The notes: generated by a model not told the origin, from the letters alone. A stretch of 64,000 nt of DNA from Fragum whitleyi (GCA_948146395.1 OX411543.1:37715058-37779057); one strand, 5' to 3'. Shown: positions 43,373 through 54,442, counted from the stretch's first letter. A program made the numbers and translations.

Positions 43373-44644
43373 TTTTAGCTCCACTGGCCTTCGGCCAGGG
43401 AGCTATTGTCATGGCAGAGTGACCGTCGTGCGTGCATCTGTCTGTGCGTAAACTTTTTCTTTAAACATTTTCTCCTCCCAAACCAATGTGCAGATTTAAA
43501 CAAAACTTGGTAGAAATGATTCTTGGGTGGCCCTCTTCTTAAATTGTTCAAAGAATTTTGATTGGCCCCCAAATATGGGCGAGCCAGGGCGTGGCATTTT
43601 TTAACTTTGAAATCTTTAAAAATCTTCTCCTCCCAAACCATTGGGCCGATTTCAATGAAACTTGGCATGGTTATTCCTTTGGTGACCCTTTACTTAAATT
43701 GTTCAAGAAATTTTGATTGGCCCATAAATATGGGCAAGGCAGGGTGGGACTTATTTTGAGCCCGAAATCTTTGAAGGTCATCTCATCCTGAACAACTGGG
43801 CCGATTTCAATGTAACTTTAATGTTCCTGTGGTGACCCTTTACTTAAATTGTTTGCTGAATTTTCATTGGTCCATAAATATGGGCGGGGCCTATTTGAGG
43901 CCGAAATTTCGGAATGACATTTTGTCCTGAACCACTTGGCTGATTTCAATGAAACTTTACCAGAATGTTCCTTGAGTGTCTCTTTTTATGCCCCCGATAG
44001 GGAGGCATCATAAATTTGACTTGTCCGTCCGTCCGTCCGTCCGTCTGTCCGTCCGTCTGTCCGTCCGTCTGTCCGTCCGTCCGTCATTCCGTCCAAAAAC
44101 TTTAACATTGGCCATAACTTCCTTATTACTATCAAAGCGGTGTCGGGGGCATTGTCATCTTACAGTGACAGCTCTTGTCAAAAATAATATGCTAAATTTT
44201 GATTGGCCAATAATTTTGGGCGTGGCAGAGCGGGGCTTATTTTGAGGCCAAAATCTTTGAACAATATCTCCTCTGACCCCACTCAGCCAATTTCAATGAA
44301 ACTTTACCAGAATGTTTCTTGGGTGACTATTTACTTAAATTGTTCATGAAATTTTGATTGGTCCATAAATATTGGCGTGGCATTCGAGGCCTATTTTGAG
44401 CCCAAAATCTTTGAATGACATCTCCTTCTTAACCTTATGTTTTAATAAGATGGGTAAAGGGTCGCAGGTTCATTGTGATTGAGTATTTTGGTGCAATATG
44501 GACCAGAACCAGTTAATCATTATAAAATAGGTATTAGGAGATTTCAGAGTGTTAATGTATTCATTTTAAGTAAGCTTTATTTAATGAAAGTCTAAAGATT
44601 TTAAAGCTAGAGGAGCGAAAAAAGCCCTCTTGGGCCTCTTGTTT
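43373..44644 (+). mobile_element. HINE-like element, AGCTCCACTGG family, with nested insert
   Basis: Starts ttttAGCTCCACTGGCcttcGGCCAGggagc, with a gtgcgtgcatctgtctgtgcg tract, about six diverged units as in 27747-28813, and ends agaggagcgaaaaaagccctcttgggcctcttgtttt. Interrupted at 43985-44178 by a second, different element. Confidence 0.8.
43985..44178 (+). mobile_element. Nested HINE-like element, TTATGCCCCCGA family
   Basis: ttTATGCCCCCGAtagggaggcatcataaatttg, a long GTCC-repeat tract, aaaaactttaacattggccataac, then TCGGGGGCA (complement of the start), a short hairpin (cttacagtgac) and agctcttg. Sits in a T-run of the host element; another copy is at 55846-56011. Confidence 0.85.
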
Positions 44645-44650
44645 TAGAGT

Positions 44651-44732
44651 GCCAGCCCAGGAATCAAATCCATAAGATCGACCTTCAAAGGTTTAGAAGT
44701 CAGGTGCTCTACCAAATGAGCCAATTGGGCTT
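44651..44732 (-). pseudogene. tRNA-like pseudogene or SINE head
   Basis: Minus strand reads agcccaattggctcatttggtagagc (acceptor, D-arm/A box), a region containing acttctaaa, and a T-arm/B-box-like ggatttgattcct followed by gggct, which pairs with the 5' end (6 of 7). The anticodon arm does not pair and the variable region is too long, so it is not a working tRNA. It may be an old tRNA copy (anticodon possibly TCT) or a SINE head. Confidence 0.5.
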
Positions 44733-45536
44733 ACTGGCAACAAGCGCTGAAGCTTACTGGTATATATAAATTATTTAACATACCCCCACTCCCAATCTTA
44801 ATGAGATCAGGAACATATTGTTTTACAGATGTCTAATCGGTCTGTCTGTCTGACAATTGAAAACTCTTGCGTATTTTATACTTATTATGCCAAAATGCTT
44901 GTATTTGTAATAAATGGTTCCTCTTATCAATCTTTATCTTTTAACTTCAAAGGTCATCTGTTGAGGTCAAACTTCTAGATGATTTACATTTCAGGAGGTA
45001 TGAATGCATCTTGTTTCTGGTTGTTTAACAATGTACATACCAGTACATTTTGATAAGATCGTAATGATGGACTCAGCTGTCGCTCTTTAAAATTTCAAAT
45101 GTAAGCAACCAATGGAAATACTTTTGTCTTTGAAGAATTATGTGAGGGCTAATGCAATCCAAATTCATATTGTTTTTCAGGGTTTGACACTTATTAAATT
45201 TTGACACAGGCCCCCAATATATGAACAGAAAATTCACTGGCCCTCTTCTCTAGATCTTTCTTAGCCCTTGCACAATTTTCAAACATTAGAAAAACAGTTT
45301 GGAAGAAGAAGAAATTGCTTGATGCAAGCAATTACTCCTTTTCCAACATCCCTACATCTTATGACATTTATACTCACAACTAAAGGATGTGACTTTCACA
45401 GTTTTCAAGATCTGAAGTCACTGACTGATAAAATTCATAGGTCGGTAGGACCTTCAACATAGAATGAAGTGCCAGTCCGCCCCCAAAAATTACAGGCGAT
45501 TGGCCCGAGGAAAGATGTTAGTGTTGGCCACTGTTG
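44733..45536. other. No gene seen; hairpin at 45301-45343
   Basis: Intergenic. Includes gatcaggaacatattgttttaca and gtctgtctgtctgac like the stretch near 13200-13290, and the hairpin ggaagaagaagaaattgctt..aagcaattactccttttcc at 45301-45343. Confidence 0.5.
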
Positions 45537-46773
45537 TTAGCTCACCTGAGCACGAAGTGCTCAAGGTGAGCTATTGAGATTGTCCAATGTCTGTCGTCCA
45601 CCATCAGTGGTCCGTCATCCACATTTTCTTTAAATATCTACTCCTCCTAAACCAGTGGTCAAATCTTCATGAAACTTGGCAGGGATGTTCCTTGGGTCAG
45701 GCTCTACCAAAGTTGTTCAAATAAATGAAATCCACCCATAACTTTTCCTTTAATTTACCACTAACAAAAAGGGTGAAAATAGGAAAATCTTCACTCTGAA
45801 ACCAGAAGGCAGACAGCTTCCATATTCAGTATATTGCATCATCTTGTGGACCTCTACCTAGTTTGTTCTAATCAAGACCCTGGGGTCAAATTTGGATTCC
45901 AGCTGATCGCAACACTCTTTACGTAGAATCAAAGAGCGAAAATCTTCTTTTATGAAACCAGAGGGCACACAGCTTTCATATTTGGTACGTGACCCTGGGG
46001 CCACATTTGGGCTCCACTTGGACGCATCCCTTTTAGTTCTTCTGAGCATTAAGGGTAAAAAAGAAAAATCTTAAGAAATCTTCTCTGAAACCAGAAGGCA
46101 GACAGTTTTCCTATATGGTATGTAGCATCATCTAGTGGATATCTACTAACTTTGTTCATATCAAGATCCTGGGATCATATTTGGGCTCCACCCCGGCGTA
46201 ACTCTTTTTACATAGAATCAAAGAGCAAAAATCTTTAAAAATCGTCTTTTATGATACCAGAGGGCACAAAGCTTTCATATTTGGTATGAAGCATCATCTA
46301 GTGGGTCTCTACCAAGTTTGTTCATACCAAGACCCTGGGGGTCATATTTGAATGGCTCAGCACAAAACAGTTGTAACTGCTTATATGTTTGTAGGCAGTT
46401 ACAACTGTTTTGCTCTGAGCCATCAATTTGGGATCCACCTGGGCACATCCCTCTTAGTTCATCTGAGCATGATAGGTGAAAACAAGAAAATCTTCAAAAA
46501 TCTTCTTCTCTGAAACTAGAGAGCAGACAGCTTTCATATTTAGTATGTAGCATCATCTATTAGACCTATTCCAAGTTTGTTCATATCAAGACCCTAGGGT
46601 CACATTTGGATTCCACCCATGCGAGACACTTTTTACGTAGAACCATAGAGCGAAAATCTTTTGAAATGTCTGAAATCAGATGGCAGGCAGCTTTCATATT
46701 TTGTATGTAATGATGTCCCAAGGGTCAAAGAGACTCAGGTGAGCGATCTAGGACCATCATGGTCCTCTTGTTT
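45537..46773 (+). mobile_element. HINE-like element, AGCTCACCTGAGC family
   Basis: Starts ttAGCTCACCTGAGCacgaagtGCTCAAGGTGAGC and ends actcaggtgagcgatctaGGACCatcatGGTCCtcttgttt. About six units of the same core as 42096-42974 (cagacagctttcatatttggta, ctctaccaagtttgttcat). A GGCTCAGC foldback (46351-46425) is inserted. Confidence 0.85.
46351..46425. mobile_element. GGCTCAGC foldback inserted in a HINE core
   Basis: 75 bp: aatggctcagcacaaaacag, loop, complement. Flanked by ATTTG at 46346-46350 and 46426-46430. Sister core units read catatttgggctccac without it, so this is a genuine insertion. Confidence 0.85.
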
Positions 46774-46897
46774 CATTTGCAGTGAGTGAGACACAGTTGT
46801 CATTAGGACAAGTCAGTGTTTGTCTGTAGCCTTACTCCTACATCTATTGACAGATTTCAAAATAACGTCAGACGATTGTTCCCAACAATGAATAGAT

Positions 46898-49466
46898 CAT
46901 CATCATCATCATCATCATCATGCAGTTTAAGGTCCGTTGTTCCTCTGTCCTGAGGGTTGGACCGTCATGTTGCCGCTCTTAGTCGTGCTCGCCATTCATC
47001 CCTGTCTCTTGCCATATCAGCTGTGAGGTTTGAGGTCCGGAGGTCTTCCGTGATGTTGTCCTTCCAGGTCTTTCTGGGTCTACCTCTTGCAGCTCTTCCC
47101 TCAACATCCATATTCTGGCATCTGCTGGTCCATGACTGACTGCGTTGGACGTGTCCGAACCAGCGCAGTCTGTTGCGTCTCAGGATGGTGTCCAGGTGGA
47201 TGATGCCGAGTTTTTCATAAAGTGTTGTTATATCCACTTCAGAGTCCATCCTCAAACCACATATCCATCTGATCATTGCACGCTCATTTCGTGCTAAGCG
47301 TACCCGTTCCTGGTTTCTCATTGGCCAACATTCACTGGCGTATAGCATCACGCTTCGCACACATGCTGCGTATATGTGTCCCCTGGTGGGAAGGCTGAGG
47401 GAACGGTGTGTTAGGATTGGTAGTAGCTCCCTGAATTTTCCCCATGCTGCTCGGCAACGGTTGGTGACACTGCATAGGCTGCCTCCTTCTGCTGAGAGTG
47501 TATCCCCCAGGTAGCAGAACTTATCCACCACTTCCAGTTGATGGTTATCAATGGTGATACTCACGACTGGCCGTCCATCAATTGATCTTGCCGTCCCTTT
47601 GCACCTGGAGCACCTGAAGGTTGGGTCTTCTCGTAGTTGGCCTTGTATTCCACTGCAGGTCTTGTGTACCCAGTGCTTGCAGCTGCAACAGTGAATGGAG
47701 TTCCTTCCTACCCCTGACCGGCATACTCCACAGGGGTGCTTGCCCTTATCCTTAAGGATGTCCAGTCCTTTGCCGCAACACATGACCTTAGTCTTGCCCA
47801 TGTTGACGCGGAGCCCCTTGTTCTCCATGTGGGTTTTCCATGTGCACAGTCTGGTCTTCAGCTCCTCGAGTGAGTCTGCTATGACCACCTGGTCGTCAGC
47901 ATATAATAGCTCCCAAGGACTTCTCATGCCAAACTCCTGCGACAGTGCCTCCAGGACAATGATGAAGAGCAGCGGGCTGAGGACTGATCCCTGGTGTACC
48001 CCCACCTTGACATCTATTGGCTCACTGTAGGTGTTTCCAACTCGCACTCTGCTTGTAGCATTGCTGTACATGGACTGGACGAGGCGGACTATCCATTCCT
48101 CGATTCCTGCCCTCCTCATTGCCCACCATAGGACCTGTCTTGGCACTCTGTCAAAAGCCTTCTCTAGGTCCACAAAGGCGAAGTAGAGTGTTCTGTTCTT
48201 GATGAGGTATTGCTCCTGTAGTTGGCGAACAATGAAAATGGCGTCAATAGTGCCTCTGCCAGGCATGAAGCCAAACTGCATCTCATTGATGTTGACTCGT
48301 TCCCTTATCAGCTTCTCAGTGACTCGCTCCATGACCTTCATAACTTGATCTAGTAGTTTCAGGCCTCTATAATTACCCCTTTCTAGGGCATCCCCTTTCC
48401 CCTTGTAGCAGTTGATGATGTAGCTCTCATCCCAGTCCTTTGGGGTACAACCCTCAGTGATGATATGGTTCATCAGCTGGGTGAGGAGGCTCATACATCT
48501 GGGTCCAGCTGTCTTCAGCATCTCTGCAACAACTCCAGAGGGTCCTGCGGCCTTGCCTATCTTTATTCTTTTCACTGAGTCTTGCACCATCTTCTCTGTG
48601 ATCAGGACAGGTGCACCATGTACAGGAGGGGCTGCAGTCAGCAGGTTAGGGTCCCAGGGAAACTCTACGTTCAGTAGCCTTTCATAGTGCTGCTTCCAGG
48701 CACTTCTCTTTGCTTCGTCATCAAGTGACATGTTACCATTGTCATCTCTCACACATTTATCTCCAGTCACATCCTGGTTTTCCCTCTTCATCTGCTTCGC
48801 AATACAGTAGATATTGTCTTTCCCCTCTTGAACACTCTGCAGTTCTCTTTCCTCAGCATTCTTCTTGGCTGCATACACCACTTTTTTGGCCTCTCTCTTA
48901 GCCTTGAGGTACGGCTCCTTACTGCCTCCCTTCCGCCATTCTCTGAAGCATTTTCTCTTCTCCTGAATTGCGGTGTTCACTTTGTCATCCCACCACCAGG
49001 TTTGCTTTCTAGGTGGCCGCTTCTTGGTCCAGCCACACACTTTCTCAGTGGCTATGAGGAGACTTGACTTAATAAGGGACCAGGCTTCTTCCACAGACGA
49101 TGTTGTGTGGTCTCCGAGTATCTCATCCATGGCTTCTGCAAACTGCGTCATGCATGTGGCATCCCTCAATTTCCAGGTGCGGAGTTTTGGTGTGTAGGGT
49201 TGTGGTCTTGGTATCTGGTACTTCAACTTCAGGTCACAGACCAATAGTTTGTGTTGGGTTGCGCACTCCTCTCCTGGTATCACCTTGATGTTCTTTGTGA
49301 GTTTCAGGCTGCTCCTCCGAAGCAGGATGTAATCAATCTGACTCTTGTGGCCTCCAGACTGGTATGTCACAAGGTGCTGATCAAGTTTCCGGAAGAATGA
49401 GTTTCCAACTACCAGATCATGTGCTGTAGCGAACTCCAGTATGCGCTCCCCCTCCTGGTTACGTTA
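46898..49466 (-). mobile_element. RTE-type LINE, 5' truncated
   Basis: Minus-strand non-LTR retrotransposon. It keeps the last part of an APE endonuclease, a complete RT, a C-terminal region, a very short 3' UTR (about 43 bases) and an (ATG)n tail at 46898-46921. The short UTR and trinucleotide tail are hallmarks of RTE elements. It lies between a HINE (ending 46773) and a HINE start at 49489. The 5' end is cut inside the endonuclease at about 49466. Confidence 0.85.
46965..49463 (-). CDS. RTE-like endonuclease/reverse transcriptase, partial
   Basis: About 832 codons without a stop, ending TGA at 46965-46967; no start codon because the 5' end is missing. Order: endonuclease C-terminus with SQIDYILL (about 49322-49345); linker; RT with GNYRGLKLLD, FVDLEKAFDRVPR (about 48150-48185) and catalytic YADD (47893-47904); then an unusual C4HC3, PHD-like finger (47600-47733; CGVC..CCSC..H..C..CSRC) between the palm and the thumb-like segment with CYLGDTLS; then RWFGHVQR and GRPRKTW near the end. 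It copies its RNA at a nicked chromosomal target. The open frame indicates a recent insertion. A PHD-like finger here is seen in some invertebrate RTs, but I cannot state the clade. Confidence 0.88.
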   Translation of the reverse strand, partial: RNQEGERILEFATAHDLVVGNSFFRKLDQHLVTYQSGGHKSQIDYILLRRSSLKLTKNIKVIPGEECATQHKLLVCDLKLKYQIPRPQPYTPKLRTWKLRDATCMTQFAEAMDEILGDHTTSSVEEAWSLIKSSLLIATEKVCGWTKKRPPRKQTWWWDDKVNTAIQEKRKCFREWRKGGSKEPYLKAKREAKKVVYAAKKNAEERELQSVQEGKDNIYCIAKQMKRENQDVTGDKCVRDDNGNMSLDDEAKRSAWKQHYERLLNVEFPWDPNLLTAAPPVHGAPVLITEKMVQDSVKRIKIGKAAGPSGVVAEMLKTAGPRCMSLLTQLMNHIITEGCTPKDWDESYIINCYKGKGDALERGNYRGLKLLDQVMKVMERVTEKLIRERVNINEMQFGFMPGRGTIDAIFIVRQLQEQYLIKNRTLYFAFVDLEKAFDRVPRQVLWWAMRRAGIEEWIVRLVQSMYSNATSRVRVGNTYSEPIDVKVGVHQGSVLSPLLFIIVLEALSQEFGMRSPWELLYADDQVVIADSLEELKTRLCTWKTHMENKGLRVNMGKTKVMCCGKGLDILKDKGKHPCGVCRSGVGRNSIHCCSCKHWVHKTCSGIQGQLREDPTFRCSRCKGTARSIDGRPVVSITIDNHQLEVVDKFCYLGDTLSAEGGSLCSVTNRCRAAWGKFRELLPILTHRSLSLPTRGHIYAACVRSVMLYASECWPMRNQERVRLARNERAMIRWICGLRMDSEVDITTLYEKLGIIHLDTILRRNRLRWFGHVQRSQSWTSRCQNMDVEGRAARGRPRKTWKDNITEDLRTSNLTADMARDRDEWRARLRAAT

Positions 49467-49488
49467 TGCTTATGCTATTTAATAGAAA

Positions 49489-49830
49489 TTCAGCTCACCT
49501 GTAGAGCATCGTGCTCAAGGTGAGATTTTGTGAACTTTGAATGTCCATCGTCTGTCATGTTCTTGTGTGTCAATTGTGGTCCATGAAATTTTCTTTCAAA
49601 ATAGCATATCTACTTATGATGAATACTATTGTGCTTCACTATTTTGAAATCCATCTGTAAATGTAGGAGCTGCTTTAGACATGGTAAATATTTTATATTT
49701 GACCTTTGTCTGTGGCTTTGGAACTATCTGAAAATGTCTTTCAAATAGCACATCTTCTCATGATGAAGAACATTTTTGCCAAATGATTTTGAAATCAATC
49801 CATAACTGTAGGAGTAATTGTCCAGACCAA
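49489..49830 (+). mobile_element. HINE-like 5' fragment
   Basis: Starts agctcacctgtagagcatcgtGCTCAAGGTGAG and continues with two core-like units (tttctttcaaaatagcatatctactt and tgtctttcaaatagcacatcttctc). No 3' hairpin found; the following sequence is a different tandem repeat. Confidence 0.6.
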
Positions 49831-49831
49831 C

Positions 49832-50160
49832 TCGGACAGACTTACCAACTGATGGACAGACAGACTTACACACCCACACATCATAATGACAACTATGTCT
49901 CCCTCACCGCATGGGGGCTTGATAAAAAGAATTATCTGTCCATCTGTAGGCAAGTCTGTCCTATTAGGTGTAGACAGATACCCACCCACCCACATATCAT
50001 TGTGATAACTATGTCTCCCTCACCGCATGGGGGCTTGATAAAAAGAATTATCTGTCCGTCTGTAGGTAAACCTATCCAACTTGGTCCGGACAGACACACA
50101 CATCCACCTGTCATTGTGACAACTATGTCCCCCTTACTGCATAGGGGCTTGACATTCGGA
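49832..50160 (+). repeat. Tandem repeat of about 115-120 bp, three units
   Basis: Units contain gacaactatgtctccctcac, gcatgggggcttgataaaaa and gaattatctgtcc. A fourth relative stands alone at about 52015-52150. The long open frame across 49783-50433 follows the repeat and has no recognisable domain. Confidence 0.75.
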
Positions 50161-50439
50161 ACATCACTCGGCCATATCCGTAAACTACAACAGACCTCGG
50201 ATGTATGTAAGGCGGATGGGTATGAAACAAAATTGTGCATTTTGTTAGGCGGAAACAGTGTAAGAACAAGAGTGCCATCGTCACAAAATACGCCGCCACT
50301 TTGCTGCTGTTTCACGAAAACAATTGTAGACACTACTTATTTTGACAGAACCAAATTGAAAATGACCAAGTTTCATTTAAATCAAGACAAAAAGTTTGGA
50401 GGAGTTGCCTTCACAAGGCTGCAATTTCAATAAGCCCCA

Positions 50440-51703
50440 GGCACTAAGTTTTAAGGGGGCATAATTCAGGGAAATAAATGAGCCATAAAATCCTTGATCC
50501 ATGTACATCTACAAATTATGGTGATGACATAGACCAGGTTTCATTTAAATAAAGACAAAAAAATAAGGAGGAGTTGTGTTCAAAAGGCTGCAATTTCAAT
50601 AAGCCCTTGTTACTAAGTTTTAAGGTAGCATAATTTAGGGTAAAATTAATGAACCATAAAATCCTTACTTCATGCTCATCTACCAATTTCAGTTATCACA
50701 TCCACCAAATTTCACTTAGATCCAGCCAGAAACATAGGAAGAGTTGCATTCACAAGACTGCAATTTCAATAAGCCCCAGAGACTAAATTTTAAGGGGGAA
50801 TAACTGAGGTAATAAGCCCCAGAGACTGAGCTTTGAAGGGGCATAACTCAGGCAAAAATCAATGAACCATAAAATCCTTCCTTCATGCACATCTACAAAT
50901 TGAGGTGATAACATTGACCAAGTTTCAAGAAGATCCAGCCAGAAACTTAGGAGGAGTTGCGTTGACAAGAAAAATGGACCCAGAGACTAAGTTTTAAAGG
51001 GGCATAACTCAGGCAAAAATCAACGAACGGTAAAATCCTTCCTTCATGCACATCTACCAATTGAGGTGATTACATTGACCAAGTTTCAAGAAGATCCAGC
51101 CAGAAACTTAGGAGGAGTTGCGTTGACAAGAAAAGTGGACCCAGAAACTAAGTTATCAAGGGGCATAACTCAGGCAATAATCAATGAACAGTAAAATCCT
51201 TCCTTCATGCACATCTACAAATTGAGGTGATTACATTGACCAAGTTTCAAGAAGATCCAGCCAGAAACTTAGGAGGAGTTGCGTTGACAAGAAAAATGGA
51301 CCCAGAGACTAAGTTATCAAGGGGCATAACTCAGGCAAAAATCAACGAACCGTAAAATCCTTCCTTCATGCACATCTACCAATTGAGGTGATTACATTGA
51401 CCAAGTTTCAAGAAGATCCAGCCAGAAACTTAGGAGGAGTTGCGTTGACAAGAAAAGTGGACCCAGAAACTAAGTTATCAAGGGGCGTAACTCAGGCAAA
51501 TATCAACGAACCGTAAAATCCTTCCTTCATGCACATCTACCAATTGAGGTGATAACATTGACCAAGTTTCAAGAAGATCCAGCCAGAAGTTTAGGAGGAG
51601 TTGCGTTGACAAGAAAATGGACGGACAGACGGATGGACGGACGGATGGACAGACGGAGAAGATGACGCCAATATACGTCCGCCTCCGGCGGCGTATAAAA
51701 ACT
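50440..51703 (-). mobile_element. Tandem-core element with 161-bp units
   Basis: Five units at an exact 161-bp period (aaaatccttccttcatgcac at about 50871, 51032, 51193, 51354 and 51515) plus two diverged ones to the left. The right end is a GGACGGACGGATGG tract and the hairpin ccgcctccggcggcg (51678-51694), i.e. minus-strand start tttttatacgccgccggaggcgg. This matches the start-hairpin, GTCC-tract, tandem-core layout of the HINE-like elements. Its 3' end is not clear. Confidence 0.75.
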
Positions 51704-51739
51704 ACCGCCGTAGATTTATATCTATTACAGTAAATAATG

Positions 51740-51915
51740 GCTGAAAATTCTTAATTTCGTCATTCTTAAAAATTAAGATTTTTTCAGCTGTTATTTAAGA
51801 ATCTTAAGATATTTATATAAGGATAAGATGGTTACATGTCAGTGACTTAAACAAGTAGCGTTGTCGACGTCGAATGTTTTCACTCACAGTCTTGAGGGCT
51901 AACGCCATTTTAACT
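51740..51915 (+). mobile_element. MITE, GAGGT-ended family, partial
   Basis: Contains aagaatcttaagatat and gtcgacgtcgaatgttttcactca as in 23616-23868 and 26090-26353. The terminal repeats are not clear. Confidence 0.5.
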
Positions 51916-52217
51916 GAAGACATCAAGTTTTCTAAGGTTTTACCGTAATTTTTAAAAAATAGTCCGTCTATGTACATCCGAGGTTGATTGTTAGATTGGC
52001 CGAGTGGTGTTTCGAATAAGGGGCTTGATAAAAAGAATTATCTGTCTGTCTGTTAGATTTCGTCCAGACAGACGCACCAACACAACCACACATCAATGTG
52101 ACAACCATACCTGGCTCACAGCAATGTGACTTGACAAAAAGCATTATCATTCTTTGATATTCAATATCAGGAGAAACAGGCCTTTGGAACAAATCAGGTA
52201 TGTGCCTCTAGTTTGAA

Positions 52218-52382
52218 TTAAGGAAGTGGACCTGTCATAGTTCCACAACATTTCGTAAGTAATGATTTTTGACAGTGTTAACCAAGGTTTCCTAATGATT
52301 TTCATTAGAAAACCTTGGTCATCACTGTCAAAGATCATGTAGTCCAAATTGTTGCAAAACTATTACGGTTCGACTACCTTAA
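52218..52382. mobile_element. MITE, TTAAGG-type, copy 3
   Basis: Starts ttaaggaagtggacctgtcatagtt and ends aactattacggttcgactaccttaa, with an internal hairpin (aaccaaggtttcctaatga/tcattagaaaaccttggt). Same family as 1681-1844 and 2695-2858. Confidence 0.8.
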
Positions 52383-53535
52383 AATCACTGAGATGCCACA
52401 CACAGCTTCCTATTGTGTAGGTCTATTTTACATTTGGTGGTCATTGACATGAAATAGAGAACAACAAACCAAGAAACAAAGTTTCAAAATACTCTATTAT
52501 TAGATATAAATGGCACAATGTATAATTCAATTCTTAAGCCAGCTTGTTAGACAATGCAATATTTTTATAGAAACATTTCTGGTGACTTTAAAATTAAATG
52601 ATAAGCCCTTATTTACTTGACCCTATTATAAAAGCAATTTGTTTTTTCATGTCCTTAAATCTAATGAATTGCATGGGTTTTATTTCTATTTTTGCTCAAT
52701 CAAGCAATGTACAAATACAGATCTGGAAATATTTCAAATTCGTAAACAAAGAATTGAACAAGACCACTGCCTAACTTGGATTTTATGTGCTCAAAAAAAA
52801 GGCATAATGCACACAGAATAAACACAGTTATCCTCCTTTATATTGAAGGCTTCTCTTTTGAATATGAATTGATGATGGCAACCAAACTGACCAAAAGGCA
52901 ATACAATGGCTCATTGTGAAACAGTTGTAACTGCCTATAAATATGTAGGCAGTTACATCTGTTTCACACTGAGCCATCGAATGACAATACCAAAGGATTT
53001 TTTCTTAGAGTAGCCAAGCATAAAAATGAAATGAAGAAACATTTGAAGTCTTCAATTTTAGGGTCATTTTCATTTTGCAGAAAGTAAATTGTGAGAAAAG
53101 GCTAAAGTATGTGTCATAACATTTTTTTTAAAGGGAAAGAACTTACTTCATGAAAAAAGGATGTTTGTAACAATGATGATAATTGAGCATTTTGTCTTTA
53201 TTTGAGATCAAGGATTGCCAACAAATTCTGTAGAGATGATCATTTGCATAAATTTCTGAGATGAAATAAATGGATTTTGTATGAAGCATTATGTAAGAAT
53301 AATTATAATAGAGCATTAATAGAATTGAAATGAGTTTGAATGATGCCATTGACATACAAATATTTTCAAATGATACAATTTTTAATATTTTACATGTTAA
53401 AAGATGTCAGAATGAACATGAACCAATGTCTGTCTTTGTCACAATGTTCTCTAATTAATTTTCATTTTTGCAGTGTTTTCAAATTTAGATAGATATTGAC
53501 CCAGGTCTTGCTGTTCATTGCAAAAACGTAAGGTT
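52383..53535. other. No gene seen; foldback at 52906-52978
   Basis: Intergenic. The GGCTCA foldback at 52906-52978 has arms atggctcattgtgaaacagt and complement with a few mismatches. Other short frames have no recognisable similarity. Confidence 0.55.
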
Positions 53536-53842
53536 TAACAAGAGCACCGCCTACAGGTGCCTACGCTCGGCTGTTGAGTGATGGATGGTGGAAAAAAACC
53601 TATGTTGAAAAAGGGGCATAATTTGCACAAAATGCATCTAGAGTTATCCCCCTTGATAGTATAGGTTGCCCTTTTGACGGTGAACATGTGTGCCAAGTTT
53701 CAAGTGAATGCCTTTAGTAGAACCAGAGGTATCACAAATTGTCAAAGTTTTCGCACAACGGCGACGACGACCACAACAATAACGACGACACAAAGGCTAT
53801 AGCAATTCCTCAGGTTTTCTCCGAAAACGGCAGAGCTAAAAA
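53536..53842 (-). mobile_element. HINE-like element, AGCTCGGCTG family, reverse
   Basis: Minus-strand start ttttagctctgccgttttcggagaaaacc (53842) and end cagccgagcgtaggcacctgtaggcggtgctcttg (53536), with the same 300-bp body as 39586-39871 (tgtgatacctctggttctac, gtgccaagtttcaagtgaatg on the plus strand). The CAGCCGAGC end is the complement of the start. Confidence 0.75.
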
Positions 53843-54080
53843 GATTAGCAGGCAATGTAGGCAATGATCAGCCCAGCAAAGATGTGCAGTCTGATCTGCA
53901 CCTAGACTTCTGCTCCTGAATAATAATTGTGGGAAAAACTTGAAACCTGTCTGAAAAGTCCCAATAACACCATATTTCCTCTAATAATAGTGCCCTCCCT
54001 AATAATAGCACCCTTAAATTTTGTACTCAGAGAACCCATTTAAAATACCTAAAGTTTGGGAAGTTTTTGAGCGGTCTTCT

Positions 54081-54150
54081 CTTATTTGAGATGAATTTCC
54101 TCTAAACAATCATTTATATGATTTTCTAGAGGAAATTCACCTCAAATAAG
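54081..54150. repeat. Hairpin, 24-bp arms
   Basis: cttatttgagatgaatttcc and its complement at 54081-54104 and 54127-54150, one mismatch, 22-base loop. No family member found elsewhere in the window. Confidence 0.75.
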
Positions 54151-54442
54151 GGAAAAGGGCCTAAATGACTTCAATTTTGATGATTTTAAAATCAGAAAGT
54201 GCATACCAGGAGTGTTTGTTAAGAGAAATATGGTATCCATTTTGTTTGGAACATTCAGCAGGATGAGGGTAGACTTTTCATTTGGTATTGTCCCAACTTG
54301 TACATGTATAACCAAAGGTAGCACAAAATGTAAGAGATTTGGTAGAACAACAAATACAACACTAACACAAAGTGTGTAAGAATATAGCGTTGTTTTATTG
54401 ACCTGAATGAGACCCCTTGCTATTTAGATGAATAAAAACCTG

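Noticed and set aside
46898..46921. Simple CAT microsatellite as an independent repeat
   Set aside because: It directly follows the RTE 3' UTR and reads (ATG)n on the LINE strand, so it is the LINE tail.
47695..49288. Plus-strand open frames across the RTE element
   Set aside because: They are antisense shadows of the long RT frame on the minus strand and have no recognisable protein.
49783..50433. 216-codon open frame
   Set aside because: Follows the 115-120-bp tandem repeat and its peptide repeats accordingly; there is no domain, no splice context and no family match.
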